This document shows positions 37,083 through 44,940 of a stretch of 51,368 bases of DNA, in pieces. The position numbers were made by a program, and so were the translations under genes. The stretch lies in NCBI GenBank assembly GCA_947629955.1, contig CANRFT010000013.1, positions 1 to 51,368 of the forward strand, in the 5' to 3' direction. The notes under the pieces are model-generated. The model saw only the letters and a program-made list of their open reading frames with translations, was not told where the DNA came from and made no database searches. Every line of letters begins with the position of its first letter. Positions within the stretch are counted from its first letter, which is position 1. Source of the DNA: an uncultured Oscillospiraceae bacterium (GTDB taxonomy: Bacteria > Bacillota > Clostridia > Oscillospirales > Oscillospiraceae).

Positions 37083-38480
37083 TCAGCCGGTGACGGTGAC
37101 CATCGCGCCCTCCAGGCCGCTGGCAGTGACCCGGTAGCGATGCGCGGCGGAGAGCCCGTCAAACGTGACCGCGGCGTTTCCGCGGTCCACATCCTGGATC
37201 CGGATGAAGCTGTCGGAGTTCTCTGTGTCCCACAGCATGACGCTGCCCTGGAACTCGCCCGTTTTCTCCACCTTCACCCGGATCTGCTCCGAATTGGTGT
37301 AGAGCGCGCTGCCGCCCAGCTCCTCCGCCGAGGCGGTCAGGCTGCCCTGGGTCAGGTCAAAGGCCGCCGTCTCCACGGTGACAGGCGGAAAAGTGCCGAT
37401 GATGGTGATCCCGCTGTCATACTCCCCCTGGATGACGCCCGCCACGGCCTCCGGGTCGAAGGTCAGGGACACGTCTCCCACGTTGGCCCAGGCGTTGAAA
37501 TCGTACTCATAGCTGCCGGAACTGTAGGAGGCGCTGGTGCCGCAGCTTGTGCCGTCCACCGTCACCGTGCCCACGTCGGTGCTGAGGTCATAGGGAATGC
37601 TTTTGTCCGCGCAGTACAGGGTGGCGCTGATGTCTCCCGTCTCCACGCTCAGATAGCTGTATCCGCCGGAGGCCGGCAGGCCGTCAAAGGACACGTCCCC
37701 CACGCTGGCGTGGAGGGAGAGATAGTCGCTGACGCCCACGATCCGCTTGGCGGTCACGTTCCCCACCTCGGTATCCACATACAGCTCATGACAGGGCGGC
37801 AGATCGCTCACCGCCGCGTCCCCCGCGCCGTCCACATACACGCTGACGTTGTTCAGCTTCCAGATGGCGGGGATGGCCACAGTGAGGGTGCCGGCGGCCT
37901 TCTGGTCGGACTCCCCGTTGCCGTACCAGTCCACATACAGATACTGGCCGTCGAAACCCCAGTCCAGGTTGTCCCCGTCGGTGCTCATGCCATTGGTGCG
38001 CACCGAGGGGGAGCTGATGTCCTCCGGGTGGAGGTCCACGTTGACCCCCTCCGCGCTGATGTAGACGTCGACGCCGCCCTCATCCACGGTCACCTGCTCG
38101 GAATACTCCGGTGCCGGTTCCTGCTGGACCGGCACGGTGGTCACAAACTCCACCGGATCGTACACCCTGTGAAAGCCCATGAGCTGGGCCAGGGGGCTCA
38201 GGGCCATCAGCGGGATGGCGATGGCCACCACGATGACCGCCCCCACCAGGATCTGCCACATCCGGGGGCCCCTGCGCTTCTGGCCGTAGCCCCGCTCCTC
38301 CGCCAGGCGGCGGGCCAGGGTGGCCGGGTCGCCCAGCTCCTGGATGACCGCCTGCTCGTTCTCCTCGCCGGCGTCCTTGAAATATTCCTCATACCACCGC
38401 AGGATGTCCCACCGCTCCTGGTCGGGCACGTACCGCTCCAGGTTGTCGGACAGGCGGCTCAGATAGGCCCTTTTATCCAT
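37083..38480 (-). CDS. DUF1700/DUF4097-type membrane protein
   Basis: 465 residues. The N-terminal 65 residues are the DUF1700 (HAAS-like) helical domain (YLSRLSDNLERYVPDQERWD, WYEEYFKDAGEENEQAVIQE, LARRLAEERG). One transmembrane helix (ILVGAVIVVAIAIPLMALS) follows. The rest is an extracytoplasmic beta-helical DUF4097/adhesin-like repeat domain (VYVDGAGDAAVSDLPP, LYVDTEVGNVTAKRIVG, SLHASVGDVSFDG, LSVETGDISATL). Such proteins are regularly paired with PadR regulators. Here the gene overlaps padR by 8 bases. GGAGGAG precedes the ATG. Function unknown; envelope sensing plausible. Confidence 0.9.
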   Translation of the reverse strand: MDKRAYLSRLSDNLERYVPDQERWDILRWYEEYFKDAGEENEQAVIQELGDPATLARRLAEERGYGQKRRGPRMWQILVGAVIVVAIAIPLMALSPLAQLMGFHRVYDPVEFVTTVPVQQEPAPEYSEQVTVDEGGVDVYISAEGVNVDLHPEDISSPSVRTNGMSTDGDNLDWGFDGQYLYVDWYGNGESDQKAAGTLTVAIPAIWKLNNVSVYVDGAGDAAVSDLPPCHELYVDTEVGNVTAKRIVGVSDYLSLHASVGDVSFDGLPASGGYSYLSVETGDISATLYCADKSIPYDLSTDVGTVTVDGTSCGTSASYSSGSYEYDFNAWANVGDVSLTFDPEAVAGVIQGEYDSGITIIGTFPPVTVETAAFDLTQGSLTASAEELGGSALYTNSEQIRVKVEKTGEFQGSVMLWDTENSDSFIRIQDVDRGNAAVTFDGLSAAHRYRVTASGLEGAMVTVTG

Positions 38481-38793
38481 GCTCGTTCTCCTCCTTCAGC
38501 AGCTCGTCCACGCCGTCCCGGAAGCCGATCCACTCGCCCCGCCGCTTGTCCAGGCAGGTCCGGCCCACCGGGGTGATGGCGTAGTACCGCCGGTTGCGGC
38601 CCTGGAAGGGCCGGTCGTACACCCGGAGGTATCCGTCCCGCTCCAGCCGGCGGAGCACCGGGTACAGGGTGGACTCGGAGATGTCCAGCCGCTCCTTCAC
38701 CCGCTGGGTCAGCGAGTAGCCGTAGGCGTCCCCGCCGGACAGCACCGCCAGCACGCAGGCGTCCAGCAGAGGCGTCCCCATCGCGAACGCCAT
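38473..38793 (-). CDS. PadR-family transcriptional regulator
   Basis: 106 residues. PadR winged helix: LLDACVLAVLSGGDAYGYSL, VKERLDISESTLYPVLRRLE, DGYLRVYDRPFQGRNRRYYA. The length fits the short PadR-s2 type. GGGAGG precedes the ATG. It overlaps the start of the DUF1700-type membrane protein gene by 8 bases, the normal partnership for this subfamily. Its promoter carries a perfect AT-rich inverted repeat over the -10, so autorepression is likely. Confidence 0.93.
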   Translation of the reverse strand: MAFAMGTPLLDACVLAVLSGGDAYGYSLTQRVKERLDISESTLYPVLRRLERDGYLRVYDRPFQGRNRRYYAITPVGRTCLDKRRGEWIGFRDGVDELLKEENEHG

Positions 38794-38817
38794 ATCAGCC
38801 CCTCCCTTCTCTTGTGC

Positions 38818-38849
38818 AATATTATACAGTATATAATATTATCTGTCAA
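38818..38849 (-). promoter_or_regulatory. padR promoter with overlapping inverted-repeat operator
   Basis: On the minus strand perfect TTGACA (38844-38849), 17-base spacer, perfect TATAAT (38821-38826). A 9-5-9 inverted repeat, AATATTATA-CAGTA-TATAATATT (38818-38840 on the plus strand), covers the -10 and most of the spacer. PadR repressors bind such AT-rich dyads. Confidence 0.85.
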
Positions 38850-38862
38850 GGGGAAAATACAG

Positions 38863-38887
38863 AAAGGGACCGCGTGGCGGTCCCTTT
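38863..38887 (-). terminator. Terminator hairpin of recR
   Basis: AAAGGGACCGC, loop GTG, GCGGTCCCTTT. The minus side continues CTGTATTTTCC; the plus side runs TTTCG. It lies about 28 bases after the recR stop. Confidence 0.65.
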
Positions 38888-38914
38888 TTCGTACGCGCTC
38901 CGGCCTGCCGCAGG

Positions 38915-39517
38915 TCAGATCTCCCGCCGGCCCTCCATGGCCCGCATGAGGGTGGCGTCGTCGGCGAACTCCAGGTGGCTGCCCACCGGGATGCCGTAGG
39001 CCAGCCGGGTGGTCTTCACCCCGAAGGGCTTCAGCAGCCGGGACAGGTACAGAGCGGTGGTCTCCCCCTCGGTGTCCGGGTTGGTGGCCATCACCACCTC
39101 CTCCACACCGCCGGCGGCCACCCGTCCGATGAGCTGCTGGATGCGCAGATCGTCCGGCCCCACGTGGTTCATGGGGGAGATGACCCCGTGGAGCACGTGG
39201 TACACCCCCTGGTACTCCCGGGAGCGCTCCATGGCCACCACGTCCTTGGGGTCGGCCACCACGCAGATGATGGAGTGGTCCCGCCGGGAGGAGGCGCAGA
39301 TGGGGCACTCCCCCTCCCCCTCGGTGAGATTCTGACACACCGGGCAGCAGCCGATGGACGCCTTGGCGTCCAGGATGGCGTCGGCAAAGGCCCTGGCCTC
39401 CTGCTCCGGCTGGTCCAACACGAAAAAGGCCAGCCGCTGGGCGCTCTTGCGGCCCACGCCAGGCAGCCTGGCGAACTGCTCCACTAAGTTTTCCAGCGCC
39501 GCGGGAAAATAGTCCAT
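38915..39517 (-). CDS. recR: Recombination protein RecR
   Basis: 200 residues, standard length. Acts with RecO (and RecF) to load RecA on gapped DNA. Helix-hairpin-helix RLPGVGRKSAQRLAF, the four-Cys zinc site CCPVCQNLTEGE then CPICAS, and a Toprim domain (IICVVADPKDVVAMERS, GVISPMNHVGPDDLRI, ATNPDTEGETTALYLSRL). GGAGG precedes the ATG. It begins 12 bases after rpe, probably in one transcript. I do not see dnaX or the YbaB gene that usually precede recR. Confidence 0.96.
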   Translation of the reverse strand: MDYFPAALENLVEQFARLPGVGRKSAQRLAFFVLDQPEQEARAFADAILDAKASIGCCPVCQNLTEGEGECPICASSRRDHSIICVVADPKDVVAMERSREYQGVYHVLHGVISPMNHVGPDDLRIQQLIGRVAAGGVEEVVMATNPDTEGETTALYLSRLLKPFGVKTTRLAYGIPVGSHLEFADDATLMRAMEGRREI

Positions 39518-39529
39518 GATCGTCCTCCG

Positions 39530-40183
39530 TTATCGGGCCGCCGCCCGCAGCACCCCGATGGCCGCCGCCGGGTCCTTCGCCCCGTATACCGCCGAACCGG
39601 CCACCAGCACGTTGGCCCCGGCCTCTATGACCCGTCCGGCGGTGACCGGGTCTACCCCGCCGTCCACCTCCAGATCGCAGGCGGGATTGTACTTCTCGAT
39701 GTACTCCCGCACCCGCCGGACGGTGTCCAGCTGGCTGTCCATGAATTTCTGGCCGCCGAAGCCCGGCTCCACCGTCATCACCAGCACCATGTCCAGCCGC
39801 TCCAGATAGGGCAGCACCGCCCTGGGGTCGGCGATGGGCCGCAAGGCCACCGCCTTTTTGATCCCGTGGGCCTCCATGCGGTCCAGGGCGGCGGCGATGC
39901 CGGTGGGATGATCGGCCTCCAGATGGACGGACAGCAGATCGGCCCCCGCCTCACAGAAGGCGTCGATGAACCGGACCGGCTTCTCCACCATCAGGTGGAC
40001 GTCCAGGAACAGATCCGTACACTTGCGGATGGACTTCACCACCGGCACGCCCACGGTGATGTTGGGCACAAAGGCACCGTCCATCACGTCCACGTGGAGC
40101 ATGTCCGCGGAGGACACCCGTCTGATGTCCTGCTCCAGATTGCAAAAATCCGCCGAAAGGATGGAAGGGGCGATCTTGACCAT
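39530..40183 (-). CDS. rpe: Ribulose-phosphate 3-epimerase
   Basis: 217 residues. Interconverts ribulose-5-phosphate and xylulose-5-phosphate in the pentose phosphate pathway. TIM-barrel signatures: VKIAPSILSADFCNLEQDIR, MLHVDVMDGAFVPNIT, LDVHLMVEKPVRFID, VMTVEPGFGGQKFM, LEVDGGVDPVTAG and NVLVAGSAVYG. The start is ATG 40183 with GAGGG upstream; the frame continues upstream but into the structured intergenic region. First gene of an rpe-recR transcript. Confidence 0.95.
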   Translation of the reverse strand: MVKIAPSILSADFCNLEQDIRRVSSADMLHVDVMDGAFVPNITVGVPVVKSIRKCTDLFLDVHLMVEKPVRFIDAFCEAGADLLSVHLEADHPTGIAAALDRMEAHGIKKAVALRPIADPRAVLPYLERLDMVLVMTVEPGFGGQKFMDSQLDTVRRVREYIEKYNPACDLEVDGGVDPVTAGRVIEAGANVLVAGSAVYGAKDPAAAIGVLRAAAR

Positions 40184-40437
40184 GCCGTTTCCCTCGTTTC
40201 TATAGTTAATTGTGAGGCGGCCGGGGCCGTCAGTCGGGCGGTCCGCCACACCGAAGGGCCTGTCTCCACATAGGATAAAGCACGCGGATGTTCGCCGGGC
40301 GCCCCGGCGGGCGGCTCCCCATGCCCCCCGCTCGCGCCCGCCGCGTGAGGCAGCCGGCGCGCCGCACCTGTATAGCCGTCCGGCGGGGCATGGGCCCCGC
40401 CGGGCGGCAGTGGAATCCCGCCGCCCGGGACAGGCCC
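40184..40437. other. 254-base intergenic region with extensive secondary structure, candidate ncRNA
   Basis: There is no credible gene. The segment 40256-40437 is closed by a perfect 9-base terminal stem (GGGCCTGTC at 40256-40264, GACAGGCCC at 40429-40437). Inside are further perfect pairings: CACGCGG with CCGCGTG, CCGGCGGGGC-ATGG-GCCCCGCCGG and GGGCGGC with GCCGCCC. This branched fold suggests a structured RNA on one strand or a cis element of the ilvA-rpe boundary. No U-tract ends it on either strand. Not matched by eye to SRP RNA, RNase P, tmRNA, T-box or cobalamin riboswitch; 6S RNA cannot be excluded. Confidence 0.4.
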
Positions 40438-41652
40438 TCAGTTGGCCCCGGAGAAGGCCACCTCCACCACCGCGTATCCGGCGTTCAGAAGGGCGTCCAT
40501 GATCTCTTTCTTGTGGGCGTGGCCAAAGGCCTCCAGGGTCACCTTCAGCTCCACCCCCGCCTGCCGGTTGATGTTGACGAATTGGTTGTGCTCCAGCTTG
40601 ATGATGTTGCCGCTGTGTCCGGCGATGAGCTCCGCGATGCGCAGCAGCTCGCCGGGCCGGTCGGGCAGCTGCACCGAGAAGGTGAAGATGCGCCCCCGGT
40701 TGATGAGCCCGTGCTGCACCAGGGAGGAGATGGTGATCACGTCCATGTTGCCGCCGGACAGGACGGGGACCACGTTGTCCCCGTTGGCGGGCAGATGCCT
40801 CAGGGCCGCGATGGTCAGCAGGCCGGCGTTCTCCACGATCATCTTGTGCTTCTCCATCACGTCCAGGAAGGCGTCCACCAGCTCGTCGTCGTCGATGGTG
40901 ATGATCTCGTCCACATTTTTCTGGATATAGGGGAACACCTTCTCCCCCGGGGTCTTGACGGCCACGCCGTCGGCGATGGTGGAGATGGGGTCCACCGTCA
41001 CCACATGGCCCGCCTCCAGGCTGGCCTTCATGGAGGCCGCCCCGGAGGGCTCCACCCCGATGACCTTCACGGAGGGGTTCAGCAGCTTGACCAGGGTGGC
41101 CACCCCGGCGGCCAGACCGCCGCCCCCGATGGGCACCAGGATGGCGTCCACGTCGGGCAGGTCCTTGAAGATCTCGTAGGCGATGGTGCCCTGTCCGGTG
41201 GAGACGGTCAGGTCGTCGAAGGGGTGGACGTAGGTGTAGCCCTTCTCCTGGCTGAGCCGGGCGGCCAGGGCGGCCGCGTCGTCAAAGGTCTCGCCCTGGA
41301 GGATGACCTCCGCGCCGTAGTCCTTGGTGTTGTTCACCTTCACCAGGGGGGTGGTGGTGGGCATGACGATGGTGGCGTGGATGCCGGCGGCCTGGGCGGC
41401 GTAGGCCACCCCCTGGGCGTGGTTGCCGGCGGAGGCGGTGACCAGCCCCCTGGCCTTCTCCTCCTCCGTGAGGGTGGAGCATTTATAGTACGCGCCTCTG
41501 ATCTTGTAGGCCCCCGTCACCTGCATGTTCTCCGGCTTGATGTATACGTGGTTGCCGGTGGCCTTGCTGAAAAAGGGGCTGTACATCAGATCGGTGCGGT
41601 GGAGCACGCCGTCCAGCACCTTCCGGGCGGCCTTGAAATCGTCCAAAGTCAT
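40438..41652 (-). CDS. ilvA: Threonine ammonia-lyase with C-terminal ACT domain
   Basis: 404 residues from ATG 41652; a GTG immediately before it is slightly better spaced from AAAGGAG. PLP-dependent deamination of threonine to 2-oxobutanoate. The PLP-lysine motif is NMQVTGAYKIRGAYYK, with TASAGNHAQGVAYAA, PIGGGGLAAGVATLVK and SGGNMDVITI. The C-terminal ACT domain (IFTFSVQLPDRPGELLRIAE) has about 75 residues. Its length resembles the single-ACT, TdcB/IlvA-like clostridial enzyme rather than the two-ACT E. coli IlvA. No T-box precedes it. Confidence 0.93.
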   Translation of the reverse strand: MTLDDFKAARKVLDGVLHRTDLMYSPFFSKATGNHVYIKPENMQVTGAYKIRGAYYKCSTLTEEEKARGLVTASAGNHAQGVAYAAQAAGIHATIVMPTTTPLVKVNNTKDYGAEVILQGETFDDAAALAARLSQEKGYTYVHPFDDLTVSTGQGTIAYEIFKDLPDVDAILVPIGGGGLAAGVATLVKLLNPSVKVIGVEPSGAASMKASLEAGHVVTVDPISTIADGVAVKTPGEKVFPYIQKNVDEIITIDDDELVDAFLDVMEKHKMIVENAGLLTIAALRHLPANGDNVVPVLSGGNMDVITISSLVQHGLINRGRIFTFSVQLPDRPGELLRIAELIAGHSGNIIKLEHNQFVNINRQAGVELKVTLEAFGHAHKKEIMDALLNAGYAVVEVAFSGAN

Positions 41653-41717
41653 CACGGGAAAAACTCCTTTCCCGCCGGCGGGGGGATTCTCCTTCCGGCG
41701 GGCATGTTATCGGGGAT

Positions 41718-41747
41718 ATTATACTGTAGTTCCCCTGAGAAAGTCAA
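41718..41747 (-). promoter_or_regulatory. SigA-type promoter of ilvA
   Basis: On the minus strand TTGACT (41742-41747), 18-base spacer, perfect TATAAT (41718-41723). The leader of about 60 bases holds a possible hairpin (CCCGCCGG with CCGGCGGG) just before the ribosome site. Confidence 0.7.
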
Positions 41748-41766
41748 TGGCAAGAGCGCCTTTCCC

Positions 41767-41795
41767 TTGACAGTTCGGGCAGCTGGGAGTAAAAT
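41767..41795 (+). promoter_or_regulatory. SigA-type promoter of the xpaC-telA operon
   Basis: Perfect TTGACA (41767-41772), 17-base spacer, TAAAAT (41790-41795), about 43 bases before the GTG start. It is back to back with the ilvA promoter. Confidence 0.8.
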
Positions 41796-41838
41796 ACATA
41801 CTGAACTAATTTGATCATATCCGAAAGGAGGGGCGGCT

Positions 41839-42600
41839 GTGAACTACGTGAAGGTAAAGTCAGTTCTGCCCATCTATTTTGTGGGGGCGGTCTGGCTGAT
41901 CTGGGCCCTCCTCTTCCCGCTGTACCGGCCCATCCACTTCGTACTGGCGGCGCTGGTCTCCGCCATCGCCTACTTCGCGGGCAAGATCATCTTCCCGGAC
42001 CGGGGGTACACGGTGAACCCGGCGGGCCAGCCCCAGGCCGCCCAGGCCCAGCCCAAGGCCCAGCCCAAAAAGGCCGAGCCCGCCAAAAAGTATCCCCCCG
42101 AGATCCAGGAGATCGTGGATGAGCGCGCCCGGGCCATCTCCGAGTTCAAACGGCTGAACGACTCCATCGCCGACGCGAAGGTGTCCTCCCAGATCGACCG
42201 GATGGAGGTCACCACCGGCAAGATCATCGACGCGGTGGTGGACACCCCCGCCAAGCTGCCCCAGATCAAAAAGTTCATGAGCTACTATCTGCCCACCACC
42301 ATGAAGCTCCTCAACGCCTATGACCGGATGGACGCCACAGGGGCCTCCGGGGAGAACATCGACGGCACCAAGGGCAGGATCGAGGACATGCTGGAGACGG
42401 TGTGCAGGGCCTTCGACAAGCAGCTGGACTCCCTCTACGGAGCCGAGGCGCTGGACGTATCTACCGATATCACCGTGATGGAGCAGCTGCTGGCCCAGGA
42501 GGGGCTGGCGGGCATGGACATCAACGACGTCAAGGCCTCCCCCTCGTCCGGCGCGGCCTCTGCCGCCGCCCGGAGCGACGACATCCAGCTTCATTTTTGA
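41839..42600 (+). CDS. XpaC-like membrane protein (5-bromo-4-chloroindolyl phosphate hydrolysis family)
   Basis: 253 residues from a GTG start with AAAGGAGGGG upstream. Two hydrophobic spans near the N-terminus (VLPIYFVGAVWLIWALLFPL and FVLAALVSAIAYFAGKIIFP), a Pro/Ala/Gln linker, then an alpha-helical cytoplasmic domain (EIQEIVDERARAISEFKRLN, QIDRMEVTTGKIIDAVVDTP, KKFMSYYLPTTMKLLNAYDR) that matches the XpaC family. XpaC was named from a Bacillus plasmid-linked hydrolysis phenotype; its biochemistry is unresolved, and it is often next to telA, as here. First gene of a four-gene operon. Confidence 0.88.
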   Translation: MNYVKVKSVLPIYFVGAVWLIWALLFPLYRPIHFVLAALVSAIAYFAGKIIFPDRGYTVNPAGQPQAAQAQPKAQPKKAEPAKKYPPEIQEIVDERARAISEFKRLNDSIADAKVSSQIDRMEVTTGKIIDAVVDTPAKLPQIKKFMSYYLPTTMKLLNAYDRMDATGASGENIDGTKGRIEDMLETVCRAFDKQLDSLYGAEALDVSTDITVMEQLLAQEGLAGMDINDVKASPSSGAASAAARSDDIQLHF

Positions 42601-42647
42601 ACCAGACGAAACAAACTCAACATAGATTTTGAACGGAGGAAACTGAC

Positions 42648-43895
42648 ATGGACGATCTGAACATGACCCCTGAACTGACCCTGGAACCGGACAGCGCTCC
42701 CGCCGCCCCCGACATCCCCGCCGCGGCCCCTGTGACCGCCCCCGGCGCGGCCGCCGCCCAGGCCCCCGCCGCCCCCGACATCTCCCTGACCTTGGACTCC
42801 CCCGCTGACAGCGCCGCCAACGACGCCGCGGCCGCCCAGGCCGCCCGGGACGCCAATGCCGTCCAGCTGGACGAGTCCATGCTGTCCGAGCCGGAGAGGA
42901 AGATGGTCAACGACTTCGCCGAGAAGATCGACATCACCGACTCTACCGTGGTCCTCCAGTACGGCGCCGCCGCCCAGAAGAACGTGGCCGCCTTCTCCGA
43001 GAAGGCCCTGGGCAGCGTCCGCACCAAGGATCTGGGTGAGGTGGGCCAGGCCCTGTCCTCCCTGGTGGTGGAGCTGAAGACCTTCGACGAGCCGGAGAAG
43101 ACCGGCATCTTCGGCTTCTTCCAGAAGAAAAAGCACGACGCCATCGCCCTCAAGGCCAGCTATGACAAGGCCAGCGTCAACGTGGACAAGATCGCCTCCA
43201 TGCTGGAGGGCCATCAGGTCACGCTGATGAAGGACATCGCCATGCTGGACCAGATGTATGAGCTGAACACCAAGTATTACAAAGAGCTGACCATGTACAT
43301 CCTGGCCGGCAAGAAGGCCCTGAACAAGGCCCGCGCCGAGACCCTGGAGCAGCTCCGGCAGAGGGCCCAGCAGACCGGCGCCCAGGAGGACGCTCAGGCC
43401 TACAACGACTACGCCAACCTCTGCAACCGGTTCGAGAAGAAGCTCCACGACCTGGAGCTGACCCGGATGATCTCCGTGCAGATGGGCCCCCAGACCCGGC
43501 TCATCCAGAACAACGACACCCTCATGCTGGAAAAGATCCAGTCCTCCCTGGTGAACACCATCCCCCTGTGGAAGAGCCAGATGGTGCTGGCCCTGGGCCT
43601 GGAGCACTCCCGGGAGGCCACCGCCGCTCAGACCGCCGTCACCAACATGACCAACGAGCTGCTCCAGAAGAACGCGGATATGCTCAAGATGGGCACCATC
43701 GCCACCGCCAAGGAGGCGGAGCGGTCCATCGTGGACATCGAGACCCTCCAGCACACCAACCAGCAGCTCATCTCCACCCTGGACGAGGTCATGCAGATCC
43801 AGAAGGACGGCGCCCAGAAGCGGGCCGCCGCCGAGCAGGAGCTGGGCCGCATCGAGGGCGAGCTGAAGCAGAAGCTGCTGGAGCTCCGGGGCTGA
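42648..43895 (+). CDS. TelA-like toxic anion resistance protein
   Basis: 415 residues. A low-complexity Ala/Pro N-terminus (about 60 residues) precedes an alpha-helical, coiled-coil-rich TelA domain: VVLQYGAAAQKNVAAFSEKA, FDEPEKTGIFGFFQKKK, DIAMLDQMYELNTKYYKELT, GPQTRLIQNNDTLMLEKIQS and ERSIVDIETLQHTNQQLIST. TelA proteins are linked to tellurite and antimicrobial tolerance, by an unknown mechanism. GGAGG precedes the ATG. It is preceded by xpaC and followed seven bases later by the TPM-domain gene, so it is translationally close to both. Confidence 0.9.
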   Translation: MDDLNMTPELTLEPDSAPAAPDIPAAAPVTAPGAAAAQAPAAPDISLTLDSPADSAANDAAAAQAARDANAVQLDESMLSEPERKMVNDFAEKIDITDSTVVLQYGAAAQKNVAAFSEKALGSVRTKDLGEVGQALSSLVVELKTFDEPEKTGIFGFFQKKKHDAIALKASYDKASVNVDKIASMLEGHQVTLMKDIAMLDQMYELNTKYYKELTMYILAGKKALNKARAETLEQLRQRAQQTGAQEDAQAYNDYANLCNRFEKKLHDLELTRMISVQMGPQTRLIQNNDTLMLEKIQSSLVNTIPLWKSQMVLALGLEHSREATAAQTAVTNMTNELLQKNADMLKMGTIATAKEAERSIVDIETLQHTNQQLISTLDEVMQIQKDGAQKRAAAEQELGRIEGELKQKLLELRG

Positions 43896-43901
43896 TCGAG
43901 C

Positions 43902-44429
43902 ATGAACACACTGAAAAAGCCCGCGGTAGCCTGGTCCATCGTCATCGTGGTCATTATCATCGCCGTGGCCATCGGCCTGTTCAAGGGCAGGACTGCGGAC
44001 CCCGCGCCCGCCCCCGGCACCGGCGGGAATAACCCCACCGTTACCACCTATATCCACGACGACGCGGGCGTGCTGTCCTCCTCCACTGAGAACAAGCTGG
44101 CCGACATCACCGCGGGGACCATCAACGACTACGGCACGGCCATCGCGGTGGTCACCTGCAACTATGGCAGGGACGATCTGGGCGACTACGCCATGGACTA
44201 TGCCGAGGACATCGGCCTGGGCGAAAACGACTTCATCGTGGTGCTGGACATCTCCGGGGAAAACTACTGGCTGGTGCAGGGCTACGGCCTGGTCCCGTAC
44301 TTCACCGACCAGGACTGCTCCGACTACGCCTACGACTACATGGAGCGTGACTTCGCCCGGGGCGACTACGACGGCGCCGTTCTCTCCCTGGCCCGGGCGC
44401 TGTCGGACTGGTACGCGGACAACTTCTGA
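43902..44429 (+). CDS. Membrane-anchored TPM-domain protein
   Basis: 175 residues. An N-terminal signal anchor (AVAWSIVIVVIIIAVAIGLF) is followed by a TPM domain (about 48-170): IHDDAGVLSSSTENKLADIT, YGTAIAVVTCNYG, DYAEDIGLGENDFIVVLDIS, YWLVQGYGLVPYF. TPM proteins (TLP18.3/Psb32/MOLO-1) have acid phosphatase-like or accessory functions. Typical bacterial YgcG relatives end with a transmembrane helix and a Gly-rich tail; this one stops right after the TPM domain, and the following gene encodes just such a helix plus a Gly-rich tail. The ribosome site is weak. Confidence 0.88.
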   Translation: MNTLKKPAVAWSIVIVVIIIAVAIGLFKGRTADPAPAPGTGGNNPTVTTYIHDDAGVLSSSTENKLADITAGTINDYGTAIAVVTCNYGRDDLGDYAMDYAEDIGLGENDFIVVLDISGENYWLVQGYGLVPYFTDQDCSDYAYDYMERDFARGDYDGAVLSLARALSDWYADNF

Positions 44430-44461
44430 ATCGAGCGCATCGCTGGAAAGGAGGTCACTTT

Positions 44462-44914
44462 ATGGAGATCCTGCTCCTTATCATCCTGGTCGTGGTGCTG
44501 ATCCTGGTCATCGAGGGCTCCCACCGCCGGCGCTACTTCGGCGGCTACTACGGCCCCAACTATGTCTACCGCCCCTTCTTCATCTTCCCGCCCAGAGCTC
44601 CCCGGCCTCCCCGGCCCAGACCGGCCCCCGGCCCCCGGCCCGGCGGCTTCAGCGGTCCCGGCCCCAGACCCGGGGCGGGCCCACGGCCCAATCCCCGGCC
44701 CAGACCCAATCCGGGCCCCAGGCCCGGCGGCTCTTTCAGCGGAGGACGCCCCTCTGGCGGAGGCGGACGGCCCGGCGGCTCCTCCTTCGGAGGCGGGCGG
44801 TCCTCCTTCGGCGGTGGCAGATCCGGCGGCTCCTTTGGGGGCGGCCGCTCCTTCGGGGGCGGCGGCCGGTCTGGCGGCGGCTTCGGCGGAGGCCGGGGCG
44901 GCGGACGGCGCTGA
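44462..44914 (+). CDS. Membrane-anchored Pro/Arg/Gly-rich low-complexity protein
   Basis: 150 residues. An N-terminal transmembrane helix (MEILLLIILVVVLILVIEG) is followed by an aromatic patch (GGYYGPNYVYRPFF), a Pro-Arg-Gly region with repeated PRP and GPRP units (about 48-92), and a Gly-rich tail of repeated SFGGGRS and GGGG units (about 93-150). There are no acidic residues after the helix, so the tail is very basic. AAAGGAGGT precedes the ATG, a strong site. Last gene of the xpaC-telA-TPM operon. Function unknown; the Gly-rich tail resembles the C-terminal tail of YgcG-type TPM proteins. Confidence 0.8.
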   Translation: MEILLLIILVVVLILVIEGSHRRRYFGGYYGPNYVYRPFFIFPPRAPRPPRPRPAPGPRPGGFSGPGPRPGAGPRPNPRPRPNPGPRPGGSFSGGRPSGGGGRPGGSSFGGGRSSFGGGRSGGSFGGGRSFGGGGRSGGGFGGGRGGGRR

Positions 44915-44940
44915 TCCTCACGACACATCACACACCCCAG

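Noticed and set aside
40184-40437. SRP RNA, tmRNA, RNase P RNA or cobalamin riboswitch in the structured gap
   Set aside because: None of their conserved core words could be found on either strand; kept only as an unnamed structured candidate.
41653-41838. T-box or other riboswitch ahead of ilvA
   Set aside because: The leader is only about 60 bases and lacks a T-box sequence; only a short hairpin and a ribosome site are present.
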